Shown in pieces: positions 18,318-27,395 of a stretch of DNA of 64,000 nucleotides. How positions within the stretch are numbered: position 1 is the stretch's first letter; each line of letters begins with the position of its first letter. The notes below the pieces were generated by a model. It did not search any database and was not told where the DNA came from. It was given only the letters and a program-made list of their open reading frames with translations. This stretch comes from Gammaproteobacteria bacterium (GTDB lineage: Bacteria; Pseudomonadota; Gammaproteobacteria; Pseudomonadales; Porticoccaceae): contig JADJET010000008.1 of NCBI GenBank assembly GCA_016708925.1, positions 94,555-158,554 on the forward strand, given 5' to 3'. Both the position numbers and the translations under genes were made by a program.

Positions 18318-20117
18318 GTGTATCCATCGATCTGTTTGTCCACCGCGTCCGATCGCCGATCTGCTCTCGCCCGGTATCGCCGGGTTCCGGGTCGGGCGAG
18401 AACAAGAACCCACCTTTTGGCCCCGGTGGTGGCCTGCGTGGCGAGTCTGGCCGCGGTCCAGGCTGCGGCCCTTGAATTCAAGCTCGGCAGCGTCAAGGGC
18501 CAGATCGATACCACCTTCACCGCCAGCGCCGCGATGCGAACCGAGAGCGCGGACACGCGTTCGTTCATCCCGGGGGCGCAGGCGCCCTATTCAGGTAATA
18601 CCCAGGTGTTCCCGGACGGCGGCGACATCTACAGTTCGCCGCTGTCGCTGTTGACTGACATCGGGCTGCAAAAGGACAACTACGGGATTTTTACCCGCAT
18701 GTCCTACACCTACGATTACACCATCATGAATCAGGATTGCGACAACTGCTTCCGTCCCACCCCGGTAGGCCAGCTCGACGGCATTTCCGGTGCCGGACAG
18801 AACCTGACTGGCAACAAGTTCCGGCTGCTCGATGCGTTCGCCCACGGCACCTGGAATCCCGGCGGCCACCGGTTGAATGTCCGGGTCGGCAAGCAGGTGG
18901 TGAACTGGGGCGAAAGCGACATCCTCGGCGGCGGCATCAGCCAGATGCAAAACCCCGTGGATTTCGGCAAGACCACCACGCCGGGCACCGAGATCAAGGA
19001 AACCTTCCTGCCCCAGGAAATGATCTACGGGCAATTCGGGTTTACTGAAAACTTCAGCCTGGAAGCCTATTACGTCTGGAACTGGCGCCGATCGGAATTT
19101 TTCAGCACCGGGACCTTCTTCAGCCCCCTGGATTTGTACGGCAAGGGCTACAAACCCGATCTCCTGATCCCGGGCGTCCCCTATATCGACACCCAGCGGC
19201 CCAAGGACAGCGGCCAGTGGGGCGTTGCGCTGCACACCATCATTGAAGCGCTGGACAATGCCGACCTGGGCCTCTACTGGGTGCGCTCCCACGCCTTCAT
19301 GTCGGCGCCGACGGTGGACGAGAGTCATCATGTACCGGACCCGTTCTCGCTGGGGCCCGGCGTGACCCTCGGCGGCTATCTCTGGAAGTTCGCCCAGGAT
19401 CTGGACACCTATGCAATCTCCCTGAACGGCGTGGTGCCGGGCAGCCTGGGCCTATCGTTCCAGACCGAGTTCAACTATCGCCCGGATTTTCACGACGTCC
19501 GGCAGTGCGGCAACCTGTTCGGCCTGGGCGGCATCCAGACCGCGTTCGGCATGCTCCCGCCGGGGCTGGCCGGCCCCGACGGCAACATCACCGGGTGCGG
19601 GACGGAAACCAACGACCTATACACCTACCTCGGCGCCCTGACCTACTCCGACGCCACCACGCTGCTGGGCGCCGACACGCTCAGCCTGGTGCTGAATGTC
19701 AACGCCCAATGGATCGAAGGGCTGAAGGGCGGCGATCCCACGGATTTCGTCCATCACGGTTCCGGCCCGGCGTTCTCGGGGCATTTCAAGGGCACGGACG
19801 GCCTCGATCAGCCCGTCACGCCATTTTCCTGGGGCTATGCGCTGGTCGCGCAACTGGAATACCTGGACATTTTCGCCAACCTCGACATGAAACCCACGCT
19901 GGTCTGGATCCACGGCGTGGACGGCTACCAACCCCAAGCCGCAGGCATCGGTGGCTCCCTCCAGAAAGGGCAGCAGACCATAAGGTCCAGCGTCGAGTTC
20001 AGCTATCTGTCCAGCACTTCCATGGAACTGGCCTACACGACCTTTCTGGGCGACAACGCACCCGGCGCCTATTTTGACCGGGACAACATCGCGCTCGCAT
20101 TCAAGTATCGCTTCTGA
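18318..20117 (+). CDS. DUF1302 family outer-membrane protein
   Basis: About 599 residues from GTG 18318; the start is uncertain and an upstream in-frame extension is open. A Sec signal (LLAPVVACVASLAAVQAAA) is followed by LEFKLGSVKGQIDTTFTASAAMRTE, the usual DUF1302 N-terminus. The long body alternates aromatic-rich beta strands, with LNVRVGKQVVNWGESDILGGGISQMQNPVDF, a DUF1302 hallmark, and the chain ends FDRDNIALAFKYRF with a terminal Phe. That is typical of an outer-membrane beta barrel. DUF1302 proteins occur with DUF1329 and RND permeases in degraders of steroids, alkanes and terpenoids. A channel for hydrophobic substrates is likely but unproven. Confidence 0.85.
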   Translation: MYPSICLSTASDRRSALARYRRVPGRARTRTHLLAPVVACVASLAAVQAAALEFKLGSVKGQIDTTFTASAAMRTESADTRSFIPGAQAPYSGNTQVFPDGGDIYSSPLSLLTDIGLQKDNYGIFTRMSYTYDYTIMNQDCDNCFRPTPVGQLDGISGAGQNLTGNKFRLLDAFAHGTWNPGGHRLNVRVGKQVVNWGESDILGGGISQMQNPVDFGKTTTPGTEIKETFLPQEMIYGQFGFTENFSLEAYYVWNWRRSEFFSTGTFFSPLDLYGKGYKPDLLIPGVPYIDTQRPKDSGQWGVALHTIIEALDNADLGLYWVRSHAFMSAPTVDESHHVPDPFSLGPGVTLGGYLWKFAQDLDTYAISLNGVVPGSLGLSFQTEFNYRPDFHDVRQCGNLFGLGGIQTAFGMLPPGLAGPDGNITGCGTETNDLYTYLGALTYSDATTLLGADTLSLVLNVNAQWIEGLKGGDPTDFVHHGSGPAFSGHFKGTDGLDQPVTPFSWGYALVAQLEYLDIFANLDMKPTLVWIHGVDGYQPQAAGIGGSLQKGQQTIRSSVEFSYLSSTSMELAYTTFLGDNAPGAYFDRDNIALAFKYRF

Positions 20118-20128
20118 GGAGCTTCTGC

Positions 20129-21553
20129 ATGTTCGACAGCCATCATCAAGGCGGCAAATCCGCACGCCATCGCACTGCCACGCCGATGCTCCGGGGCCTC
20201 GCGCTTCTGTTCGCCGCTGCCGGAGCCGGGGCGGCGCCGCTGTCGAGCGAGGAAATCGCCAAGCTCGGCTATTCGGGTACCGAGCTGACCCCCTTGGGCG
20301 CGATCCGTGCCGGCAACGCCGAAGGCACGATTCCCGAATGGAAGTACCAGCCGATCCCGGTGCCTGCCGGATTCAAGCCTGGCGACCATCATCCGGATCC
20401 CTTCGCCGACGACCAGATCCTGTTCACCATCACGGCGGACAATTACCAGCAGCATGCCGACAAGCTGACCCCGGGACAGATCAAACTGTTCGAGAAAATT
20501 CCCGGATACAAGATGAACATCTATCCGAGCCGTCGCAGCGCGGTCTATGAAAAGCGCTTCTACGACGCGGCGATGGCGAACGCCAAGACCGCCGAGATCG
20601 TGGTCTCCGGCAGTCAGATCGGCTTCAAGAACGCGGTCATCGCCTGGCCCTTCCCGATCGCCAAGAACGGTGACGAGGCGATCGCCAATGCCCTTACCCG
20701 GCCGCTGCCCACCTGGATCAATTTCTGGGACAACACGGCGGCGACCACCAGCGGCGGCAGTTACGAGGTCAACAAGCTGTCGGTACAGATCCATTGGATC
20801 TACGGCGACGCCAAGAACACCGTCGAGAACTTCGACCCCAGCGCGCCGGGAACCGGCTATGGCTACTTCCAGACCATCACCGCTCCCGTCAAGCAGGCGG
20901 GGCAGGTGCTGCTCGCGTTCGACCCGATTACCTATACCAGTAATCTCCGCCAGGCCTGGCAATACAATCCGGGGCAACGGCGCGTCAAGCGGGCACCGCA
21001 GATCAACTACGCCTACCCCTTCCCGGGAAGCAGCGGACTGATGACGGTCGATTCCGGGTACGGCTACAACGGGCCCAACGACCGCTTCGAATGGACGCTC
21101 GAAGGCCTCCACGAAAAATATGTCCCCTACAACTCCTACAAGCTGCACAGCGGGGACATCAAGGTGTCGGACATCGTCAAGGACGGCCATCTCAACCAGG
21201 ACCTGGCGCGGTATGAACTACATCGGGTCTGGAAGCTGACCGGCAAGCTGCGGGAGGGTACCAGCCATATCTACGGCTACCGGGAGCTGTTCCTCGACGA
21301 GGACAGCTGGTGGGTATCGCTCGCCGACAACTATGACATGCGGGGCGAGCTGTGGCGTCCCATCGAACTGCATCTGGTCAACCTCTACGATGCGCAAACC
21401 ATGTTCTACACATTGTTGGACTCCTACGATCTGCAATCCGGCCGGATGATGTTCATGGGTCTCGACAATGAAGATCCGGGGCCGGACCTGAGCTGGCGAG
21501 CCGATGATTCGTATTTTTCACCCGGCAACATGAGAGCCCAGGGGACCCGCTGA
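20129..21553 (+). CDS. DUF1329 family periplasmic/outer-membrane-associated protein
   Basis: 474 residues; ATG at 20129 with GAGGAG upstream, 11 bp after the DUF1302 stop. Signal peptide LRGLALLFAAAGAGAAP is followed by LSSEEIAKLGYSGTELTPLGAIRAGNAEGTIPEWKYQP, the standard DUF1329 opening. Later blocks include NKLSVQIHWIYGDAKNT, YTSNLRQAWQYNPGQRRVKRAP and FYTLLDSYDLQSGRMMFMG. The fold is predicted to be LolA/LolB-like, a lipid-binding half barrel. Co-occurrence with DUF1302 is nearly constant, suggesting a partner that receives or hands over a lipophilic ligand in the periplasm (inference). Confidence 0.87.
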   Translation: MFDSHHQGGKSARHRTATPMLRGLALLFAAAGAGAAPLSSEEIAKLGYSGTELTPLGAIRAGNAEGTIPEWKYQPIPVPAGFKPGDHHPDPFADDQILFTITADNYQQHADKLTPGQIKLFEKIPGYKMNIYPSRRSAVYEKRFYDAAMANAKTAEIVVSGSQIGFKNAVIAWPFPIAKNGDEAIANALTRPLPTWINFWDNTAATTSGGSYEVNKLSVQIHWIYGDAKNTVENFDPSAPGTGYGYFQTITAPVKQAGQVLLAFDPITYTSNLRQAWQYNPGQRRVKRAPQINYAYPFPGSSGLMTVDSGYGYNGPNDRFEWTLEGLHEKYVPYNSYKLHSGDIKVSDIVKDGHLNQDLARYELHRVWKLTGKLREGTSHIYGYRELFLDEDSWWVSLADNYDMRGELWRPIELHLVNLYDAQTMFYTLLDSYDLQSGRMMFMGLDNEDPGPDLSWRADDSYFSPGNMRAQGTR

Positions 21554-21808
21554 TACCGGAACCCGTCGCGCGGATCGCATGGGATGTCCCGGGCGGTTGG
21601 CCGGCGCGAGCCGCCAGCCTCACCCGCTCGACGGGGTCGATCGTGGCGCCGGAACGCCAGATCGGCCCGGCAGTGGGACCGGCTGCCACCCGGACATCGC
21701 TCGCAGACATCGAACCAGTTGGCCGGGCCGACCGCCCGGCAGGCTTTGCCCACCACCGCGGCGCATCCGCCGCGAGCCACCCGGAGCCGTACGCGGGAGT
21801 AGTAACAG

Positions 21809-22900
21809 ATGATGGGATCGCCGCCACGCCGGTTCGATCTGGATCGAACCGCACTCACGCTTTCGCGCGCCCGCCAGGCAGCGATGCTCTGGCTGGTACT
21901 GTGCGCGGGACTGGCCGCAGCAGGCCAAGGCCACGCCACGGCGGATCTGCCCCAATTGCCGGCAGTGAAGTCGCCCCTGGCGAGCAGGGCGTTGTTGACC
22001 GACTCGGCGCGGGCCGGAGAGCGTATCGTCGCGGTTGGCGCGCACGGCAACATCGTCTATAGCGACGACGGGGGCAGCCACTGGCAGCAGGCCGATCGGG
22101 TGCCCACCCAGGTGCTGCTGACCTCGGTGTACTTTGTCGACGACCGCCGGGGCTGGGCGGCGGGGCACGACAGCCTGATCCTGCGCACTACCGACGGTGG
22201 CCTGACCTGGGAAACCGTCTATGAAAACCGCATTCCCGACGGCGATGTTCCCAAGCCGATCCTGGGTCTGTATTTTTCAGACCCCCTGCACGGCATCGCA
22301 GTGGGCGCCTTTTCCTTGCTGCTGATCACCGCGGATGGCGGCACGCACTGGCAGGAAATCGACGTCGGTCCCCTCCGCGCCCTGCTCAGCGCCGCCGGCC
22401 AGGAGCCGGAGCCCAACCTGAACGCGATTGCGCCATTGGCCGACGGCTTCCTGATCGTCGGCGAGTTGGGCACGCTGCTTCACTACCGCCCCTATACCGA
22501 TTCCGAGCCCGATCCGGAACCGGCCACCCGCTGGCGCATCCTCGACTCTCCCTACGGCGGATCTTATTTCGGCATCGAGAGTTCTGCTCCCGACGACCTG
22601 TTGATTTACGGTCTGCGGGGCCACTGCTACCGGTCGCGCGACTCCGGGCAGACCTGGTTCGAGGTGACCACCGACACCACCGCCAATCTTTACGACCTGC
22701 TGCGGCTGGACAATGGTGACCTGATCGCGGTGGGCGCCGGTGGCTTCATTGCGCGACTGCCCCATGACGGCACCGCGGCCGAACGACTGCCCTATGCGGG
22801 GTTCGATGGCTTGGTGTCCATGCAGCGCGCCGCCACGGATCGCCTGCTGTTGTTCGGGGAAGCCGGGGTGCGGGATTTTTCGCTGCCGGAAACTCCGTGA
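21809..22900 (+). CDS. YCF48/BNR-repeat beta-propeller protein
   Basis: 363 residues starting MMGSPPRRFDLDR. A signal or anchor segment, AAMLWLVLCAGLAAAGQGHA, precedes repeated Asp-box blades: YSDDGGSHWQQ, RTTDGGLTWETVYE, ITADGGTHWQEI and RSRDSGQTWFEV. This is the S/T-x-D-x-G-x-x-W pattern of sialidase/YCF48 propellers. In this neighbourhood such proteins regularly lie between DUF1329 and the MMPL permease, and probably act as a periplasmic accessory. No enzymatic residues are recognised. The gap 21554-21808 to DUF1329 holds nothing I can identify. Confidence 0.8.
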   Translation: MMGSPPRRFDLDRTALTLSRARQAAMLWLVLCAGLAAAGQGHATADLPQLPAVKSPLASRALLTDSARAGERIVAVGAHGNIVYSDDGGSHWQQADRVPTQVLLTSVYFVDDRRGWAAGHDSLILRTTDGGLTWETVYENRIPDGDVPKPILGLYFSDPLHGIAVGAFSLLLITADGGTHWQEIDVGPLRALLSAAGQEPEPNLNAIAPLADGFLIVGELGTLLHYRPYTDSEPDPEPATRWRILDSPYGGSYFGIESSAPDDLLIYGLRGHCYRSRDSGQTWFEVTTDTTANLYDLLRLDNGDLIAVGAGGFIARLPHDGTAAERLPYAGFDGLVSMQRAATDRLLLFGEAGVRDFSLPETP

Positions 22901-22959
22901 ACGACGGGGCGTACTACACCTGCATCCTTTGCATCATTGAGTGACTGGCGTACTGGAAT

Positions 22960-25382
22960 ATGGCGATTAGCAGAGAATCCCTCTTGGACCGCGTTGTGGC
23001 CCTCATTTTTTCCCATCGGCCAGCCATTCTGGTCGGCTTTCTGGTCCTGACGCTGGTAATGGGAATCAATGCCCTGAACCTGCGCGTGGATGCGGGCTTC
23101 GAAAAACTCGTGCCGATCAGGCACGACTACATTCGGACCCTGACGCAATATCAGGACGATTTTGGCTCCGGCAATCAGATCATCGTCGCGCTGACGCAAA
23201 CCGACGGCGATATTTTCAATCCGGAATTTTTCGAGACTCTGAAATCAGCGACCGACGAAGTATTTTTCATTCCCGGCGTGGCGCGATCGACGGCGACCTC
23301 CCTGTTTACACCCAACGTGGTTTACATCGAGGTTGTCGAGGACGGATTCGCCGGCGATTTCGTCATTCCCGCCGAATTTCAGCCTACCCAGGAATGGATG
23401 CCGATCGTCAGAAGCAACATCATCAAGTCCGGCCGGATCGGCGACCTGGTGGCCAATGATTTCTCCGGCGCCCTGATCAGGGCGGACTTGATCGAGCGCG
23501 ATCCCACCACCGGCAAATCCATAGACTATCAACGCATTGCGGCGGATCTGGAGGAAAAGATTCGCCAGCGCTTCGAAAACGACCGCATCAAGGTCCACAT
23601 CATCGGGTTCGCCAAATCGACCGGTGACATCGCGGACGGTGCTCGCGGCGTGATCAAGTTTTTTGGCATCACACTGGCCGTCACCGGCATCCTGCTGTGG
23701 CTGTATACCGGCTCCGTCACCCTCTCACTGCTGCCGCCGATGGTCTCCCTGGTGTCGGTGATCGGACTGCTCGGGTCGCTCGACTTGCTGGGCTATGGCC
23801 TCGATCCCATGTCCATCCTGATTCCCTTCCTGGTGTTTGCCATCGGCGTCAGCCACGGCGTGCAGATGGTGAGTGGCTGGATGGGCGAAGTGATGTATGG
23901 CGGCGACACCGACGCCAAGGGCCGGCCCGTGGTGCCCGCTCCGGCCATACCCCATGGCGTCGACAGCTTCGAGGCCGCCGAGCGCACCTTCCGCCGCTTG
24001 CTGGTTCCGGGAGCGCTCGCGGTCATCACCACTTCGGTCAGCTTTGCCACCATTCTGCTGATCGACATTCAGATCGTTCGCGAGACCGCGATCATCGCCA
24101 GTGTCGGCATGGCGATCATGCTGTTTACCAAGATGATCCTGCTGCCGGTGCTGCTTTCCTATGTGAAGATCCGCAATCTGGAAGGTTACCGCGAGCGGCA
24201 TCGAGCTGCCGAAACCCGACGCGATTCACTGTGGCGGTTCCTGGCCCGGGTAACCAGGACCGGACCATCCCTGGCAATACTGGCGGTGGTCATCGGCCTC
24301 GCGTTGTGGGGCATCGACAAACAAAAAGAAATGCAGATCGGCGATCTGCATGCCGGGATTCCCGAGTTGCGCGAAGATGCCCGCTACAATGTGGACAGCC
24401 AGACCATCGCCGACAAATTTTCCATCGGTGTCGACAAACTGACGGTGATGGTCGAAGCCCAGGAAAATGCCTGCGTCAACTACGCGGTGATGAAGGAAAT
24501 GGACCGGTTCGCGTGGCATGTGCAAAACCTGCCCGGCGTCCACTCGGTCGATTCACTCGCCCGGGCGATGAAATTGATCATCGCCGCCAACAACGAGGCC
24601 AGTCCGCGCTGGTTCGAGGTGTCCCGCGAACCGCTCAACATGGCCTCGGCGCTGCACGACCTGGAACGCGGTGGCGGCGACGACTACATGAATGCGCCTT
24701 GCAGCGCCATGCCGGTCAACATTTTCACCACCGACCACAAGGCGGAGACCATTGCCGCCATCATCGAAGGCATCGAGCAGTTCAAATCGGAGTTGCCCGA
24801 GGATCAATTCAAGCTGCGGCTGGCGAGCGGCAACGTGGGCATCATCGCCGCCACCAATCAGACCGTGGCTGCGGCGGAGCGGCCGATGATGGTCTGGGTT
24901 TACGGGGTGACGATCGGCCTTGCGCTGCTCGCCTTCCGTTCGTTCGCCGGCACGCTCTGCATCGTCATCCCGCTGGCCGTGGTATCCGTGCTGGCCAATG
25001 CCATGATGGCAATCCTGGGCATCGGACTGAAAGTGAACACCCTGCCGATGATGGCGCTCGGCGTCGGTGTCGGCGTGGATTACGCCATCTACATCTACGC
25101 TGCCATGCGCGGCTTCATGGACACCGGAGATGCGTTGGAGGAAGCTTTCTACAAGGCCATGCGGCTCACCGGCAAGGCAGTGATCTTCATCGGCATCACC
25201 CTGGGCGTGGGGTCTTCACCTGGATCTTCGCGCCGCTGAAGTTTCAGGCCGACATGGGGATTTTGCTTACCTTTCTGTTCCTGACCAACATGCTGGGCGC
25301 GATCCTCATCCTGCCCGCACTGGCGCGCTGGCTGCTGCCGCGCAGGCCGGCCCAAGACCGGGAGGCTGCGCCCCTGGCCTGA
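22960..25382 (+). pseudogene. RND-superfamily permease, MMPL domain (frameshift near C-terminus)
   Basis: The first frame gives 759 residues and ends at 25239. The sequence needs one extra G in the GGGG run at 25209-25212 to continue GVFTWIFAPLKFQADMGILLTFLFLTNMLGAIL...LPALARWLLP to the stop at 25382, giving about 807 residues. Two halves each have one transmembrane helix, a periplasmic domain, then a five-helix bundle (VTGILLWLYTGSVTLSLLPPMVSLVSVIGLLG; PFLVFAIGVSHGVQMVSGWMGE). The GVGVDYAIYIYAAMRG block is a signature of the MMPL/SSD family. Only the last two helices are affected. It is the proton-driven partner of DUF1302, DUF1329 and the YCF48 protein. Confidence 0.85.
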
Positions 25383-25765
25383 CCGACTTCAACGATATGG
25401 CTGTGGCTATCGGCAAGGACGCGTTGAAAACGCCATGCGATGCGCAGGTGCCTCATGTGCGGCAAACGTTCTCGTCGTGGATGACCGCCAGCCGATAGGC
25501 GAAAGTATCCTGCCGACGGCTGAGCTGCGCTTGCGGGAGGCATGGCGAGCGATGCCGGGAAAAGCCGCTTTGGGCAAGCACCCGGCGGGTAATGTGATCG
25601 GCTGCGGGCTGCGCCATGTCGAACACGGCATCGATGCAGAGGTGGACCGGTTTGGGAAGGTGTGCGGCCCGGTCAGCGGGTGGGCCGGCGCTGTTCTCCG
25701 CACTTTTAGCGCACCTTCGCCGGTATCTGGCATCGGGTTGGTTTCGCTTAACTGCTTGATTTTTC
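25383..25765. other. Gene-free stretch of 383 bp
   Basis: Short open frames exist on both strands, but none shows a recognisable motif, ribosome-binding site or conserved-looking segment. One of them runs into tRNA-Pro. I see no repeat or hairpin of note. Confidence 0.5.
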
Positions 25766-25842
25766 TGGTCGGAGAGACAGGATTTGAACCTGCGACCCCT
25801 GCCTCCCGAAGGCAGTGCTCTACCAGTCTGAGCTACTCTCCG
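25766..25842 (-). tRNA. tRNA-Pro(CGG), CCA encoded
   Basis: Read on the minus strand: acceptor CGGAGAG pairs with CTCTCCG, discriminator A, and CCA is encoded (TGG at 25766-25768 on plus). The anticodon stem CTGCC/GGCAG encloses TTCGGGA, giving anticodon CGG (codon CCG). The T arm has the loop TTCAAAT. 77 nt. A promoter is visible just upstream. Confidence 0.95.
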
Positions 25843-25866
25843 TCATGCCCCCGCTGGGGGCGGCGC

Positions 25867-25894
25867 ATTATAGCACCGGGCCTTGCGCTGTAAA
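25867..25894 (-). promoter_or_regulatory. Sigma-70 promoter of tRNA-Pro
   Basis: On the minus strand TTTACA, a 16-bp spacer and a perfect TATAAT lie about 25 nt before the tRNA 5' end, followed by a GC-rich discriminator (GCGCCGCCCC), as expected of stringently controlled tRNA promoters. Confidence 0.6.
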
Positions 25895-26092
25895 TTGGCG
25901 CGGCGCAGTGTCCCGGTAAATCGCCTGGGAAAGCCGGCGGGGGCCGCAGGTCGTTTGCATCCGGGGTGCGGCGCTCTTAGGATAGGGTCGAGTCGCGCGG
26001 TACGCCGTTGCGAGTTGCAGCGTCCGGATGCTTGCGCCCGGACCACAGAAGAAGAACGAGACGTCGCGCACAACCAGGGCGGTTACGCAACC

Positions 26093-26752
26093 ATGGGCTC
26101 AGTACATCCATCCAGCACCGACAAGATCCGTGAAAAGAAGCGGCAGTTTCTCGCGCGCGAGCAGCGGATCGTCGAGCGGGCGCTGCGCTGCCTGTTGCGC
26201 GATGGCATCGATCAGGTGACCGTGGCAGCCATCGCGGAAGAGGCGGGGATCGGCAAGGGCACGGTCTACAAGCACTTTCAGAGTAAATCCGAAATTCTCG
26301 CGCGCATCCTGCTCGACTATGAAAGCCGTATCCGCGCCAACATGGATGCGGGTATCGCGGCCGCCGAAGCCGGCAATCCCGGCGCCATGGTGAAGGCCTA
26401 TTTCCATTCGCGGCTTTCCAATCCGGAGCTGGATCGTCTGGTGCAGCAGCTCGAAGAGCGTATTCAGGATGATCCGCTGGTGGCGAAGCAGGTCGGCGAA
26501 CTGCACGAGATGCGGCGCATGACCATTGATCGGATTGGTGCGATGGTCGGTCAGCTCATCGGCCGCGGCGTACTCGAAGACGTTCCGCCCCACTATCACT
26601 ACCTCGCCTGCTGGGCGCTCGTGCAGGGCGCCGTGGATGTGTGTTTCAACAAGGGGTTCGCCGACCAGTTCACCGACAAGGAAGATCTGCTGCGGTTCAT
26701 CACCGGCATCGGGATGACCATGGGCAACAAGGGTCAGTTGCGGGACATCTGA
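26093..26752 (+). CDS. TetR/AcrR family transcriptional regulator
   Basis: 219 residues from ATG 26093. The N-terminal helix-turn-helix reads RIVERALRCLLRDGIDQVTVAAIAEEAGIGKGTVYKHFQSKSEIL, the canonical TetR_N pattern with G-x-G-T-x-Y-x-H-F (residues about 25-70). The C-terminal ligand domain has no diagnostic motif. TetR proteins usually repress a neighbouring gene; possible targets are the MMPL cluster upstream or the esterase downstream. The DUF1285 gene begins 5 bp after the stop, so the two are co-transcribed. Confidence 0.88.
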   Translation: MGSVHPSSTDKIREKKRQFLAREQRIVERALRCLLRDGIDQVTVAAIAEEAGIGKGTVYKHFQSKSEILARILLDYESRIRANMDAGIAAAEAGNPGAMVKAYFHSRLSNPELDRLVQQLEERIQDDPLVAKQVGELHEMRRMTIDRIGAMVGQLIGRGVLEDVPPHYHYLACWALVQGAVDVCFNKGFADQFTDKEDLLRFITGIGMTMGNKGQLRDI

Positions 26753-26757
26753 GCGCC

Positions 26758-27309
26758 GTGCCCCAGCTTTCGCTCGACGACATTCAGGCCGACGCCGAGC
26801 GCGCCCGTGCCGGGGTCGAGCTACCTCCGGTGGAATCCTGGAATCCACGCCTGTCCGGCGACATCGATATCCGCATTGCGCGCGACGGTACCTGGTACCA
26901 CGAAGGTGGCGCCATTACCCGCCGGGAACTGGTGCGCCTCTTTTCCGGCCTGCTCAAGCGCGAAGGGGACGCGTACTTTCTGGTCACCCCGGTCGAAAAG
27001 TGGCGCATCCAGGTCGAAGACGCGCCCTTTGTGATCGTGGCGCTGGCGCGCGAAGTCGATGCCGCCGGGATGCAGCACCTGGTGTTTGCCACCAACGTCG
27101 GTGATCAGGTGATCGCCGGGCCGGATCATCCGCTGCGCGTTGTCGAGACCTCGGAACGGGGGGCAGCGCCCTATCTGCGGGTACGGCGCAACCTCGAAGC
27201 CCTGCTGAGCCGGCCGGTGTACTACCAACTGGCGGAGATCGCCGAGCCGGCCCCCGACGGAAATGGTCACGGCGTTGCCAGCGGCGGCATTTTTTATCGC
27301 CTCGCTTGA
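26758..27309 (+). CDS. DUF1285 domain-containing protein
   Basis: 183 residues starting at GTG 26758, 5 bp after the TetR stop. The opening VESWNPRLSGDIDIRIARDGTWYHEGGAITRRELVRLFSGLLKREGDAYFLVTPVEKWRIQVEDAPFV, in consecutive blocks, is the DUF1285 family pattern (W-x-P, DGTWYHEG, LFSxLLxxE, TPVEKxxIxVEDxPF). Family members are about 180-190 residues, so this one is full length. Function is unknown; the fold is a small cytosolic beta-rich domain. Co-transcription with a TetR regulator is the only context. Confidence 0.85.
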   Translation: MPQLSLDDIQADAERARAGVELPPVESWNPRLSGDIDIRIARDGTWYHEGGAITRRELVRLFSGLLKREGDAYFLVTPVEKWRIQVEDAPFVIVALAREVDAAGMQHLVFATNVGDQVIAGPDHPLRVVETSERGAAPYLRVRRNLEALLSRPVYYQLAEIAEPAPDGNGHGVASGGIFYRLA

Positions 27310-27395
27310 ATCCGGTGGCGCAGCGCGGCACGCGACATTCCTTGCGAGCGTTTTCCGCGAGAATTTTTCAACGTTACAAAACCCGGAGCATCATC

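Noticed and set aside
25435..25893. Plus-strand ORF running through tRNA-Pro
   Set aside because: It covers the tRNA on the opposite strand and has no motif or ribosome-binding site; its tail (ETGFEPATPASRRQC) is the translated complement of the tRNA.
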